From Pseudoflavonifractor sp. 524-17 (lineage in GTDB: Bacteria > Bacillota > Clostridia > Oscillospirales > Oscillospiraceae), in contig NZ_QWEK01000009.1 in assembly GCF_009935845.1 (NCBI RefSeq), forward strand, positions 44,202-108,201: DNA of 64,000 nt, read 5' to 3'. Position numbers and translations under genes: made by a program. A model generated the notes under the pieces. That model did not search any database. It was not told where the DNA came from and saw only the letters and a list, made by a program, of their open reading frames with translations. Below are positions 17,326-24,841 of the stretch, one piece after another; positions within the stretch are counted from its first letter, which is position 1, and every line of letters starts with the position of its first letter.

Positions 17326-18612
17326 ATGAAACAGGGCCCCGTATTCAACCGAATTATGATGCTGACGGTCTTTCTGGCCATTGTGCTCTACCTGGGCGTT
17401 TACGCCTGGCGGGGGATTACGGACCCCTACGCCACCGTCACCGCCTACTATGTGGAGGTCAGCGACACCATTGCGGCCACTGGCTTTCTCGCCCGGCAGG
17501 AGGAGGTCATTCTGGGCGGCGGGGGACAGATGGACCTGCTCTTTGACGAGGGGGAAAAGGTGGCCAAGGGCCAGTCCGTGGCAGTGATATATGCCAGCAC
17601 GGCTGCCGCCGGCCGGCGGGAGGAGCTGCGCGCCCTGGAGGCGGAGCGGGATCAGCTGGACTACGTGCTGAACAGCCAGGATGACAGCCACAGCAGCGCC
17701 CGCCTCAGCGGCGAGATTATCTCTGCCATGGCCGGCCTGCACTCCTGCGTGGCGTCGGAGGACTTTACCCGGCTGGAGGAGAAGACCATGCAGCTCAAGA
17801 GCCTGGTCTACCAGCGGGCCGGGGCCTACGGCGGCTACAGCGACCGCGCCGCCCTCCAGGCCCAGATCCAGGGGCTGGATACCCAGATCTCCGCCCTGCG
17901 CAGCGCGTCCGCCCAGGATACCACCCGCATCACCGCGGCCAAGTCCGGCATCTTCTCCGGCCTGGTGGACGGCTATGAAACCCTGCTTGATCCGGAGGGG
18001 CTGGAGCGGCTCACGCCCAAAGACCTGGACCAGCTGGAGCGGGCGGACCCCATTCCCCAGGCAGGGGCCGCCGGTAAGCTGATTACCAGCAACACCTGGT
18101 ACTTTATCTGCCCCCTGACGGAGCGGGAGGCCGCCAAGCTGGAGCAGGGGGACCGGGTGAGCGTCCGTTTCTCCCGGGACTGGTCGGGAGAGGTGGAGAT
18201 GACGGTACACTACATCGGCGCGGTGCAGACCGGCCGCGTCACGGTCATTTTGTCCTCCACCCGCTTTCTGTCCAACATCACCCTGCTGCGCCAGCAGAGC
18301 GTGGAGCTGCTGTTCGGCAGCACCAGCGGCATCCAGGTGCCCACAAACGCCGTCCGGGTGCGGAGTGAAACCGTCACCGACGAGAAGACCGGCCAGGAGA
18401 CCCAGGTCAACATTGCCGGGGTTTATGTCCAGGTGGGGGCGGAGTCAGAGTTCAAGCCGGTGGAGATTCTCGCCCAGGAGGAGGACTTCTGCATCGTCGC
18501 CTCTGTGGACGCCCAGTCCGACAACGACAACGTGGCCAAAAAGGCCCTGCGTCCCGGAGACCAGATCATCGTCGCGGGGAAGGACCTTTTTGACGGAAAG
18601 GTGATTCAGTAG
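17326..18612 (+). CDS. HlyD-like membrane-anchored protein of the division-gene cluster
   Basis: The 428-residue protein has one N-terminal transmembrane helix (residues about 10-27, IMMLTVFLAIVLYLGV). A lipoyl/barrel-sandwich-like segment follows (VEVSDTIAATGFLARQEEV and GEKVAKGQSVAVIY), then a central helical region and a C-terminal beta barrel. This is the outline of HlyD/membrane fusion proteins. It has no efflux pump beside it, and in Clostridia such genes recur upstream of yggS-sepF. A role at the cell envelope or septum is therefore more likely than drug export. The start is ATG 17326 after GGCGGAGGAA. Confidence 0.75.
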   Translation: MKQGPVFNRIMMLTVFLAIVLYLGVYAWRGITDPYATVTAYYVEVSDTIAATGFLARQEEVILGGGGQMDLLFDEGEKVAKGQSVAVIYASTAAAGRREELRALEAERDQLDYVLNSQDDSHSSARLSGEIISAMAGLHSCVASEDFTRLEEKTMQLKSLVYQRAGAYGGYSDRAALQAQIQGLDTQISALRSASAQDTTRITAAKSGIFSGLVDGYETLLDPEGLERLTPKDLDQLERADPIPQAGAAGKLITSNTWYFICPLTEREAAKLEQGDRVSVRFSRDWSGEVEMTVHYIGAVQTGRVTVILSSTRFLSNITLLRQQSVELLFGSTSGIQVPTNAVRVRSETVTDEKTGQETQVNIAGVYVQVGAESEFKPVEILAQEEDFCIVASVDAQSDNDNVAKKALRPGDQIIVAGKDLFDGKVIQ

Positions 18613-18642
18613 CGCACATAGAGAAAAAGAGGTGCTTTTATC

Positions 18643-19359
18643 ATGGCATTGGCAGAAAACATCCAAGCGGTAAAAGATCGCATGGCCGCCGCCGCCCAGG
18701 AGGCAGGGCGGGAGGCGTCGTCAGTGACGCTGGTGGCGGCCACCAAGGTACAGACCTCCGATACCATCCGCGCGGCTATTGCCGCGGGGATTACCGTATG
18801 CGGCGAGAACCGGGTGCAGGAGATGACCGCCCACTTGGCGGACAACGCCTATGAGGGGGCGGCCCTCCACTTTATCGGCCACCTCCAGACCAACAAGGTG
18901 AAGTTTGTGGTGGGAAGGGCCGGCCTGATTGAGTCGGTGGGTTCCCTGCGCCTGCTGGAGGCCATTGAGGCCCAGGCCGCCAAGCTGGACCTGGTTCAGG
19001 ATATCCTCATTGAGGTGAATATCGGCGGGGAGGAGAGCAAGAGCGGCGTACCCGCAGAGGAGCTGTTCCCCTTGGCCGAGCGGGCCCTGCTGCTGCCCCA
19101 TATCCGCCTGCGGGGCCTGATGGCCATTCCCCCCGCGGCGGAAGAGATTCACGGCAGCCGCCCTTTTTTTGCGAAAATGCGTCGACTTTTTGTTGACATA
19201 AAGGACAAGATGAACGATAATAAGACTATTATGGACTATCTGTCTATGGGCATGAGCCAAGATTATGAGGACGCCATCCGGGAAGGAGCTACCTTGGTCC
19301 GGGTGGGGACCGCTCTCTTTGGCCCGCGTCCTCCCATCCGCCGGCCAGATACGCCGTAA
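18643..19359 (+). CDS. yggS: YggS/PLPBP-family pyridoxal-phosphate homeostasis protein
   Basis: A 238-residue single-domain alanine-racemase-fold protein. The PLP lysine lies in LVAATKVQ (about residue 36), and the family motifs GENRVQEM, HFIGHLQTNKVK and GLMAIPP are intact. YggS/YlmE proteins bind PLP and buffer vitamin B6 and amino-acid pools rather than catalyse. The gene normally precedes sepF in Firmicutes, as here. Unlike the racemase homologue at 8681-9748, this one keeps its lysine. ATG has an AAAAAGAGGTG-like site upstream. Confidence 0.94.
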   Translation: MALAENIQAVKDRMAAAAQEAGREASSVTLVAATKVQTSDTIRAAIAAGITVCGENRVQEMTAHLADNAYEGAALHFIGHLQTNKVKFVVGRAGLIESVGSLRLLEAIEAQAAKLDLVQDILIEVNIGGEESKSGVPAEELFPLAERALLLPHIRLRGLMAIPPAAEEIHGSRPFFAKMRRLFVDIKDKMNDNKTIMDYLSMGMSQDYEDAIREGATLVRVGTALFGPRPPIRRPDTP

Positions 19360-19470
19360 TACCGGCAGAGTAGGACCTGCGCCGCAACTGAAGTCTGCCC
19401 AATATCCCGTGGAATATCCTGGGATATGGAACAGATTCTTACGATTTTGCGCGAGCAAGGAGAGATTATT

Positions 19471-19956
19471 ATGGGATTTATCGACGAATTGAAACGCCTG
19501 GCTCGCCCCTATGAGGACGAGGACGATATGGATGATTTTGAGGACGACTACGATGCCCCCACCCCCCGGGGGGAGCGCTCTGACTTTCCGGAGCGGCGCG
19601 CCGTGCCCAAAAAGGACTACAGCTCCTTCGGCATGGAACCGGAGCGGCGGAACAATAAAGTGGTAAATATCCACACCACCACCCAGCTTCAGGTGGTACT
19701 GGTCAAGCCAGACCGCTTTGAGAACGCGGCGGAGATCGCCGACCACCTGAGAGAGAAGCGCACCGTTGTGCTCAATCTGGAGCAGACCAACAAGGACATC
19801 GCCCGCCGCCTGCTGGACTTCCTGTCCGGCGTGGCCTACGCCAACGAGGGCAAGATCAAAAAAGTGGCCTTGTCTACCTACATCATCACCCCCTATAATG
19901 TGGATATCCTGGGGGATCTGATTGACGAGCTGGAGAACAACGGGCTCTATTTCTAA
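19471..19956 (+). CDS. sepF: Cell division protein SepF
   Basis: SepF (161 residues from ATG 19471) bundles FtsZ filaments and anchors them to the membrane. The N-terminal amphipathic helix MGFIDELKRLARP is the membrane-binding part. An acidic linker follows, and the C-terminal alpha/beta core contains VVLNLEQTNKDIARRLLDFLSG and the final GDLIDELENNGLY. The upstream in-frame ATG at 19426 is rejected because AAGGAGAG sits six bases before 19471 and the extension lacks family similarity. A small IR (ATATCCC/GGGATAT) lies in the 19405-19430 gap upstream. The usual ylmG/ylmH genes do not follow. Confidence 0.95.
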   Translation: MGFIDELKRLARPYEDEDDMDDFEDDYDAPTPRGERSDFPERRAVPKKDYSSFGMEPERRNNKVVNIHTTTQLQVVLVKPDRFENAAEIADHLREKRTVVLNLEQTNKDIARRLLDFLSGVAYANEGKIKKVALSTYIITPYNVDILGDLIDELENNGLYF

Positions 19957-19965
19957 GCCCTGCTG

Positions 19966-20025
19966 GATCGGATTCATAACCGGGGAACGCGGGAGAGCGC
20001 TCAGCGGTTGTGAATACAGATTCGG
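19966..20025. repeat. MITE-like fold-back element, shortened and inverted copy 2
   Basis: Its left arm ATTCATAACCGGGGAA (from 19972) equals the reverse complement of the right end of the 14115-14278 element. Its right arm CGGTTGTGAATACAG (20005-20019) is the reverse complement of that element's left end. Only about 20 bp remain between the arms, including GAGCGCTC. It is thus an inverted, internally deleted relative, sitting between sepF and divIVA. Confidence 0.7.
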
Positions 20026-20072
20026 AATGTCCGTTCGCGTCAATCCAACCGCGCCGCCCGACAGTGTGAGAA

Positions 20073-20837
20073 ATGGGGGATCGGATCTTTATGATGACAC
20101 CGCAGGAGGTCTCCGAGCACGTCTTTGACAAGGCGTCCTTCGGCGGCTACAATATGGCAATGGTGGACGAATTTCTGGATGCGCTCACCGAAGACTATAC
20201 CACGCTTTACAAAGAGAACACCGTCCTGAAGAGCAAGATGAAGGTGCTGGTGGACAAGGTGGAGGAGTACCGCTCTACCGAGGACGCCATGCGCAAGGCG
20301 CTGCTCACCGCCCAGCGCCTTGCCGACGATATGGTGGCAGAGGCCCAGTCCAAGCGGGACGAGCTCATCCGCTCCGCGGAGAGCGAGGCGGTGGAGCGCC
20401 ATAAGCAGCTGATGCAGGACATCGCCAGCGAGGAGCTGCGCCTCACCGCCGCCCGGCAGAGCACGTCTGAGTATCTCAGCCAGCTCAAGCAGCTGTGCCA
20501 GCACGAGATGGAGTACCTCAGCGGCCTGGGGCACCTGGCCGCGCCCTCCCCCCAGGAGGAGGCGGCCCAGGCCATTGAGCACGCCGTGAGCGAGGCGGTC
20601 CGCGCCCAGGAGCCGCCCCGTCCGCCCGCCGCGCCCAAGGAGGACGGCGGCCGGGACAGCCTGTACGCTGAGCTTATCGGGCTGAGCACCCCGCCGGCGG
20701 CGCCCCAGCCGGAGCCCCCCGCCCCAGCGGTCAAGCCCCCGCCGCCCCCCCAGGAAGAGGAGGATATGGATAGCTCCCCTACCAAGCGGATTGACTTTTC
20801 CAACCTGCAGTTCGGCAAGGATTACGAGATCAAATAG
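20073..20837 (+). CDS. divIVA: DivIVA-family cell division/septum site protein
   Basis: A 254-residue coiled-coil protein with the N-terminal DivIVA membrane-curvature domain (MTPQEVSEHVFDKASFGGYNMAMVDEFLD). A long heptad-containing coiled coil runs to about residue 140, and a Pro-rich C-terminal half precedes a conserved DFSNLQFGKDYEI tail. DivIVA localises to strongly curved membranes at poles and septa and recruits division or sporulation partners. The start is uncertain: ATG 20073 (used here) or ATG 20091/20094. The latter would follow GGGGGAT within the longer frame. It closes the division cluster begun by yggS and sepF. Confidence 0.9.
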   Translation: MGDRIFMMTPQEVSEHVFDKASFGGYNMAMVDEFLDALTEDYTTLYKENTVLKSKMKVLVDKVEEYRSTEDAMRKALLTAQRLADDMVAEAQSKRDELIRSAESEAVERHKQLMQDIASEELRLTAARQSTSEYLSQLKQLCQHEMEYLSGLGHLAAPSPQEEAAQAIEHAVSEAVRAQEPPRPPAAPKEDGGRDSLYAELIGLSTPPAAPQPEPPAPAVKPPPPPQEEEDMDSSPTKRIDFSNLQFGKDYEIK

Positions 20838-20880
20838 ATCCCGCCCGCCAATAACAGATTTTTCGAGAGGAGGGGAGTGC

Positions 20881-21582
20881 ATGGTTACAGGCGCCTGCCT
20901 TGTCTGTGGAAAGCCCCTGTGCTACTACGAGCAGGAGCGGGAGATGACCTGTGCGGCCTGCGGACAGGCCTTCCTGAGCCGGGCCAGCTGTGAGGACGGA
21001 CACTACATCTGCGATGATTGCCACGCCCGGCAGGGTGTGGAGGCCATTATGGCCTATTGCCGGGCCAGCGCATCCCGAAACCCCGTTTTTATGGTGCAGG
21101 AGATGATGGACCACCCCGCCATTTATATGCACGGCAACGAGCACCATATTATGGTGGGCGCGGCCTTGATTGCCGCATACCGCAGCGCCGGAGGAGAGGT
21201 GGAGCTTCTCCCCGCCCTGGCGGAGATGCGGGCCCGGGGGAGCCAGTGCCCCGGGGGGACCTGCGGCTTCTGGGGCTGCTGCGGCGCGGCGGTGAGCGCG
21301 GGGATGTTTTACAGCATTGTCACGAAAACCACCCCGCTGTCGGGAAAGACCTGGGGAGAGGGGAACCTGCTTACGGCCAAGGCCCTGGAGGCCATCGGGA
21401 CCATCGGCGGCCCCCGCTGCTGCAAGCGCAACGCTTTTACTGCCATCCGCGCCGCAGTGGAATTCACGGCGGAGCGCCGGGGCGTCTCCATGGAGCTGCC
21501 GGAGCGGATTGTGTGCCGCCATTTCCAGGGAAACCAGCAGTGCCTGAGACACCGCTGCCCCTATTACCCCGCCGGCCGGTAA
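20881..21582 (+). CDS. Cys-rich DUF5714-type protein
   Basis: The 233-residue protein has N-terminal zinc-ribbon-like Cys pairs (CLVCGKPLCYY, CAACGQAF, CDDCHARQG). Its body contains SQCPGGTCGFWGCCGAAVSAG, and the C-terminal segment has PRCCKRNAF and CRHFQGNQQCLRHRCPYY. This cysteine pattern recurs in Clostridia and methanogen proteins annotated DUF5714. No catalytic role has been shown to my knowledge; Fe-S or zinc binding is likely. ATG at 20881 follows GAGAGGAGGGG. It lies just downstream of divIVA but is not known as a division gene. Confidence 0.8.
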   Translation: MVTGACLVCGKPLCYYEQEREMTCAACGQAFLSRASCEDGHYICDDCHARQGVEAIMAYCRASASRNPVFMVQEMMDHPAIYMHGNEHHIMVGAALIAAYRSAGGEVELLPALAEMRARGSQCPGGTCGFWGCCGAAVSAGMFYSIVTKTTPLSGKTWGEGNLLTAKALEAIGTIGGPRCCKRNAFTAIRAAVEFTAERRGVSMELPERIVCRHFQGNQQCLRHRCPYYPAGR

Positions 21583-21642
21583 CGTTTGCAGGCAGTTCTC
21601 TCTGGAGGGGAATCATTAAACCGGCGGAATATGCAGCTGATC

Positions 21643-21682
21643 AAAAAAGCGGCCTGTCTGGCAACTGCCAGACAGGCCGCTT
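21643..21682 (-). terminator. Terminator of the dnaD-dnaC unit
   Basis: A 17-bp inverted repeat (21647-21663 with 21666-21682) is followed on the minus strand by six T residues. The T-run orientation indicates termination of the minus-strand replication genes. The stem could also slow plus-strand transcription from divIVA/DUF5714. Confidence 0.75.
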
Positions 21683-21733
21683 GGCGCAGTCGGAGGGGCG
21701 CGCCGCAGGCGCGGCGGCGTCTTACGCCACCAT

Positions 21734-21755
21734 AAAAAGATTTTTAAATCTTTTT
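21734..21755. terminator. AT-rich hairpin just downstream of dnaC
   Basis: A 10-bp AT-rich inverted repeat (AAAAAGATTT ... AAATCTTTTT) lies 15 bp past the dnaC stop. Both sides are A/T-runs, so it may act as a weak additional terminator. The support is only the palindrome. Confidence 0.4.
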
Positions 21756-21769
21756 ATCAAGAAATAGGA

Positions 21770-22774
21770 TTAAAGCCGTTGCTTGCGCAGCAGGCGGATG
21801 TCCTCGCCATAGAAGGGGAGGACCCGGTACTCTCCCTCCAGACGGGAGGCGGTCTGGCCGGAATAGCGCCGGCGGACCTCGTCCATGGACAGGTTGGAGG
21901 AGATGATGGTGCGGCGCTGGGCGGCCAGCCGGGCGTTGACCAGCGTATAGAGCGCGGACTGGACAAAGGGGGTGGTCATCTCGCTGCCCAGGTCGTCCAG
22001 AATGAGCAGATCGCAGTGGAGGTAGCGCCGGGTCTCATCCCGGGCGTCCTGGAGTCCGGGGGTATCCCGGGAGAATTTCTGGGTCTCGAACTGGGCGAAG
22101 ATATTCACCGCGGTGTCGTACACCACAGAGTAGCCCCGCTCCGCCACCATACGGGCCGTGCAGGCGGACAGGAAAGTTTTGCCCAGGCCGGGGGCACCGG
22201 TGAGAAAGAGGTTTGGGTAGAGAAAATTGGGGAAGCGGCTGGCGTAGTTGTAGCACACATCCCGGATAAACTCCATGCGCTCCCGGGGGGTCTCAGTCTC
22301 CCCCGGCCAGGGGCGGTCGCTGTAGTAGTCCAGGGAGAAGGACTCAAAGGACTGCCCCCCCAGATCCAGCAGCTTGGACAGCTCGCCAATCTGCTCCTGG
22401 GTACACAGCTCCTTGAGGCAGGTACACATCTGGGCGCCGATCCAGCCCCTGTCCCCGCACTTGGGGCAGAAGGGGGTGTCATCCAGCGCGTCGGCGGGGT
22501 AGCCGTTCTGGCGCAGAAGCTGGGCCAGCTGAAGCTGAAGGGACTGGCTGCGGGCCTTTACCTCCTGGATGGCGGGGGCGGGGTCGTCCCCGGCACGCAG
22601 GGCGGCGGCAATCACCCCGGCGGCGGTGCGCCGCAGGGCCCGGTCCAGCTGGTCCGCCTGGGGCAGGGTCTGGCAGATATGGGCCCGGGTGCGGGCCTGC
22701 TCCCGCTCCCGCCGGGCCCGCCGCTCCTCCAGGCGCTGGATGGCCCGGCGGAGCACTGTGGAACTGTATGCCAT
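21770..22774 (-). CDS. DnaC/DnaI-like helicase-loader ATPase
   Basis: A 334-residue AAA+ ATPase of the IstB/DnaC/DnaI group that loads the replicative helicase. The N-terminal part is helical and followed by a zinc-type CPKCGDRGWIG ... CTCL cysteine set, as in DnaI. The ATPase has Walker A GAPGLGKT, Walker B LLILDDLGSE and the SSNLS sensor. It follows the DnaD-domain gene by three bases. The pair resembles the DnaD/DnaI primosome unit of Firmicutes. Its chromosomal context argues against a transposon IstB. Confidence 0.9.
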   Translation of the reverse strand: MAYSSTVLRRAIQRLEERRARREREQARTRAHICQTLPQADQLDRALRRTAAGVIAAALRAGDDPAPAIQEVKARSQSLQLQLAQLLRQNGYPADALDDTPFCPKCGDRGWIGAQMCTCLKELCTQEQIGELSKLLDLGGQSFESFSLDYYSDRPWPGETETPRERMEFIRDVCYNYASRFPNFLYPNLFLTGAPGLGKTFLSACTARMVAERGYSVVYDTAVNIFAQFETQKFSRDTPGLQDARDETRRYLHCDLLILDDLGSEMTTPFVQSALYTLVNARLAAQRRTIISSNLSMDEVRRRYSGQTASRLEGEYRVLPFYGEDIRLLRKQRL

Positions 22775-22777
22775 AGC

Positions 22778-23767
22778 TTATTCCTCTCCCTTCTGCTGGA
22801 GCTGACGGCCCTCCCGGAGGGCGGCGCGCATCCGGGCCAGATCCTCCCGCACCCGGCGGTCGGCCTCTCCAGGGGGGGCGGGCATGGGCCGGGGGGCGTT
22901 GGAGACGCTCCCCTGGGGCCGGCTGGAGTCCCCCGCCTGGACCGCGGCCACGGTGTGCAGCCCCTTCTGATGCCAGCTTTTCAAAATTGAGTTCATATAG
23001 GGCCAGTTCATCGACTGCTTTTGCAGCACGGTGCGCTCGTAAGCCAGACGGATGGCCTCGTCCTCAAACCCCATCTCCAACCAGGCGGCGATATACCGGC
23101 GCTCCGCCTCCACTGGCGCCCGATCCCGGATGCCCAGCAGGGGGAGAATGGCGCCGGTGCGCTTGCGCAGGGCGGAGAGCTTTTTCAGATGGGCCTCGGC
23201 GGCCTCGGTGGTGTCAATGCCATGGCGGTGCCAGGCAAAGCCCTCCTTGCGGATCTGGGACAGCTTAGGCTTGCGGCCGGGGCCGTATTTGGACTCCATC
23301 TCCTCCACGCACCAGCTCACCAGCAGCATGATTACCTCCGCCGGGAGCGCCAGATAGTCGTAGAGCAGATAGAGCATCTTCAGATCGGCGGTGGACAGCA
23401 GCTTGCCCAGCCGCCGCTGCACCTCTCCCACCAGGGCGGGGAAGGGGGAGGACTTGTCCTCCAGCTCACGGGTCAGGTCGGCGGCGGTGTACTCCGGAGG
23501 CTCCGCCGGTTCCGGTCGGGGGGGCGGGGCGGAGACCGCTGCCCGGTCCGCCAGGCCCAGCCCCGCCAGGGCGTCAAAGGCGGCCTCCACCCGGCCGGGG
23601 GGCCACTTCAGGGCGCGGGCGGCGGCGCTTACCTCCAATGCGCCCCCGCGGCGCAGCAGAAAGAGATAGAGCAATGCGGCGTCCCCGCTGCCGGCGGCCA
23701 CCAGCCGGTCCGCCGTCTGGGCAGTGAGAGAGAGGATCTGACCGGGGAAGAGCAGCCTGTCAGGCAA
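22778..23767 (-). CDS. DnaD-domain replication initiation protein
   Basis: The protein of about 330 residues has an N-terminal winged-helix part (residues about 1-90) and a C-terminal DnaD/DnaB II domain (KSWHQKGLHTVAAV, typical YxxxIL...W signature region). DnaD proteins remodel DNA at origins and at PriA forks and help load the helicase. TTG 23767 is taken as start because GGAGGTGG lies five to eight bases upstream. A GTG at 23776 also fits the frame but overlaps the Shine-Dalgarno sequence. It is directly upstream of the helicase loader gene. Confidence 0.85.
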   Translation of the reverse strand: MPDRLLFPGQILSLTAQTADRLVAAGSGDAALLYLFLLRRGGALEVSAAARALKWPPGRVEAAFDALAGLGLADRAAVSAPPPRPEPAEPPEYTAADLTRELEDKSSPFPALVGEVQRRLGKLLSTADLKMLYLLYDYLALPAEVIMLLVSWCVEEMESKYGPGRKPKLSQIRKEGFAWHRHGIDTTEAAEAHLKKLSALRKRTGAILPLLGIRDRAPVEAERRYIAAWLEMGFEDEAIRLAYERTVLQKQSMNWPYMNSILKSWHQKGLHTVAAVQAGDSSRPQGSVSNAPRPMPAPPGEADRRVREDLARMRAALREGRQLQQKGEE

Positions 23768-23948
23768 GGAAACCACCTCCGCTTTTTCGTGTTCTCCTAA
23801 TCATATCACGAAACACGCCGGCGTTCAATGGCCCCATCGCCTGCCCACGGCGTTCTGAATCGGCGGATACGGTGCCACTCCTCCAGATGTGGGCGCCTAA
23901 CGGATTCGCCCAACTTTGCGTTTGTTACGGGAGGGCGTTTCCATTATT

Positions 23949-24122
23949 TTATTCGCTGAGCTCTTCTTCCAGCTTCCGCCGGAACCATTCGGTCCGGCCT
24001 TCGCCCCTCTGGGCCAGCTTTTTATCAAGGGCCTCCGCTTTGTCCCGGTCTACCAGAAAGACCAGCTGCTTTTTCACCTTTCGAAGCTCCCGAAAATGCT
24101 CAGCGCGGCTTTTATTGGGCAC
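23949..24122 (-). CDS. Small ribbon-helix-helix-like (Arc/CopG type) protein
   Basis: A 57-residue ORF starts with GTG at 24122 behind AAAGGGGG. The sequence has a basic N terminus, then a beta-strand-like QLVFLVDRD segment and two predicted helices ending WFRRKLEEELSE. That is the outline of RHH repressors, where the strand pair reads the DNA major groove. The promoter region just upstream contains an 8-bp inverted repeat (24139-24171) around the -10 element, as expected for an autorepressor. It is unlike the 42015-42221 Arc-type gene in sequence but similar in design. Function is inferred from fold pattern only. Confidence 0.6.
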   Translation of the reverse strand: MPNKSRAEHFRELRKVKKQLVFLVDRDKAEALDKKLAQRGEGRTEWFRRKLEEELSE

Positions 24123-24138
24123 GAATTCGCCCCCTTTC

Positions 24139-24171
24139 TGTTGTTAGCAATTTATCATACTGTTAACAACA
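24139..24171 (-). promoter_or_regulatory. Operator-like inverted repeat over the -10 of the small RHH gene
   Basis: TGTTGTTA (24139-24146) and TAACAACA (24164-24171) form an 8-bp inverted repeat with a 17-nt spacer. The minus-strand -10-like TATGAT (24154-24159) lies inside it. This geometry fits repression of 23949-24122 by its own product. Confidence 0.5.
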
Positions 24172-24317
24172 AGCCAATGATTTTGTTAGATAACCCGTGT
24201 GCGGCGGGTTCCAGCTCTGCCGCCGCAGTTCCCGGCACAGAGGAAAATCCCGCCCGCCCCCTGGAAATGGACACATAAATTTCACAAAGCAGGGGGTGAA
24301 AAATTCACAGGTAGGTA

Positions 24318-24392
24318 TTTGTGTTTCCTGGGATTCATGGTATAATAGCCCCATAGTGGCTATGATACCATATAAAATGCAGATGGTATCAT
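24318..24392 (+). promoter_or_regulatory. zapA operon promoter with a downstream 10-bp palindromic hairpin
   Basis: TTTGTG (24318-24323) and TATAAT (24341-24346) are 17 bp apart. The start site would be near 24353. Within the first transcribed 40 nt is a perfect ATGATACCAT/ATGGTATCAT inverted repeat (24362-24371 and 24383-24392), so it is either an operator or a 5'-stabilising RNA hairpin. The 376-bp gap 24123-24498 holds nothing else I recognise besides the RHH operator. Confidence 0.6.
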
Positions 24393-24498
24393 AACCGCAC
24401 AGCAATTTTTCATATGCAGCATAACAGCCGCCGGCGCGGGGCGCTTGGCGGCGTTTGAGATAGGCAGTCTGAAACGTAAGAGGGGCGGGGAAGGCACG

Positions 24499-24813
24499 AT
24501 GAGGAAAAATATCGCAGTGACAATCGCGGGACAGGAGTATACCTTGGTGGCTTCGGAGGAGGAGCGCTATATCCGCAAGGTGGCCGCCCACGTGGACGAA
24601 AAGGTGCAGGAGGTCCAGGAGGGGGGCAAGGTGTCCCTGATCAACAGCACCATCCTGGCCGCCATCAATATTGCGGACGAGTACTACAAGGAGCTGGAGA
24701 GTACGGAGAACCTGCGCCGCCAGCTCAAGGACGCGCTGGAGGAGGCGGCGAAGCTGAAAAGCGAGCTGTCCGAGGCCAAGCGGGAGATCTTCAAGCTGGA
24801 GAATAGGAAATAA
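24499..24813 (+). CDS. zapA: Cell division protein ZapA
   Basis: A 104-residue protein of the ZapA family, which crosslinks FtsZ protofilaments at the Z ring. The N-terminal half has IAVTIAGQEYTLVASEEERYIRKVAAHVDEKV, the conserved ZapA globular domain. The C-terminal half is a coiled coil (KELESTENLRRQLKDALEEA). ATG 24499 with GGGGAAGG upstream is taken as start; a longer frame from 24445 adds residues unlike the family. It heads a plus-strand operon with the U32 peptidase and dut genes. Confidence 0.9.
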   Translation: MRKNIAVTIAGQEYTLVASEEERYIRKVAAHVDEKVQEVQEGGKVSLINSTILAAINIADEYYKELESTENLRRQLKDALEEAAKLKSELSEAKREIFKLENRK

Positions 24814-24841
24814 CAAGACCGCGCCAACGCCAGGAGGAATT

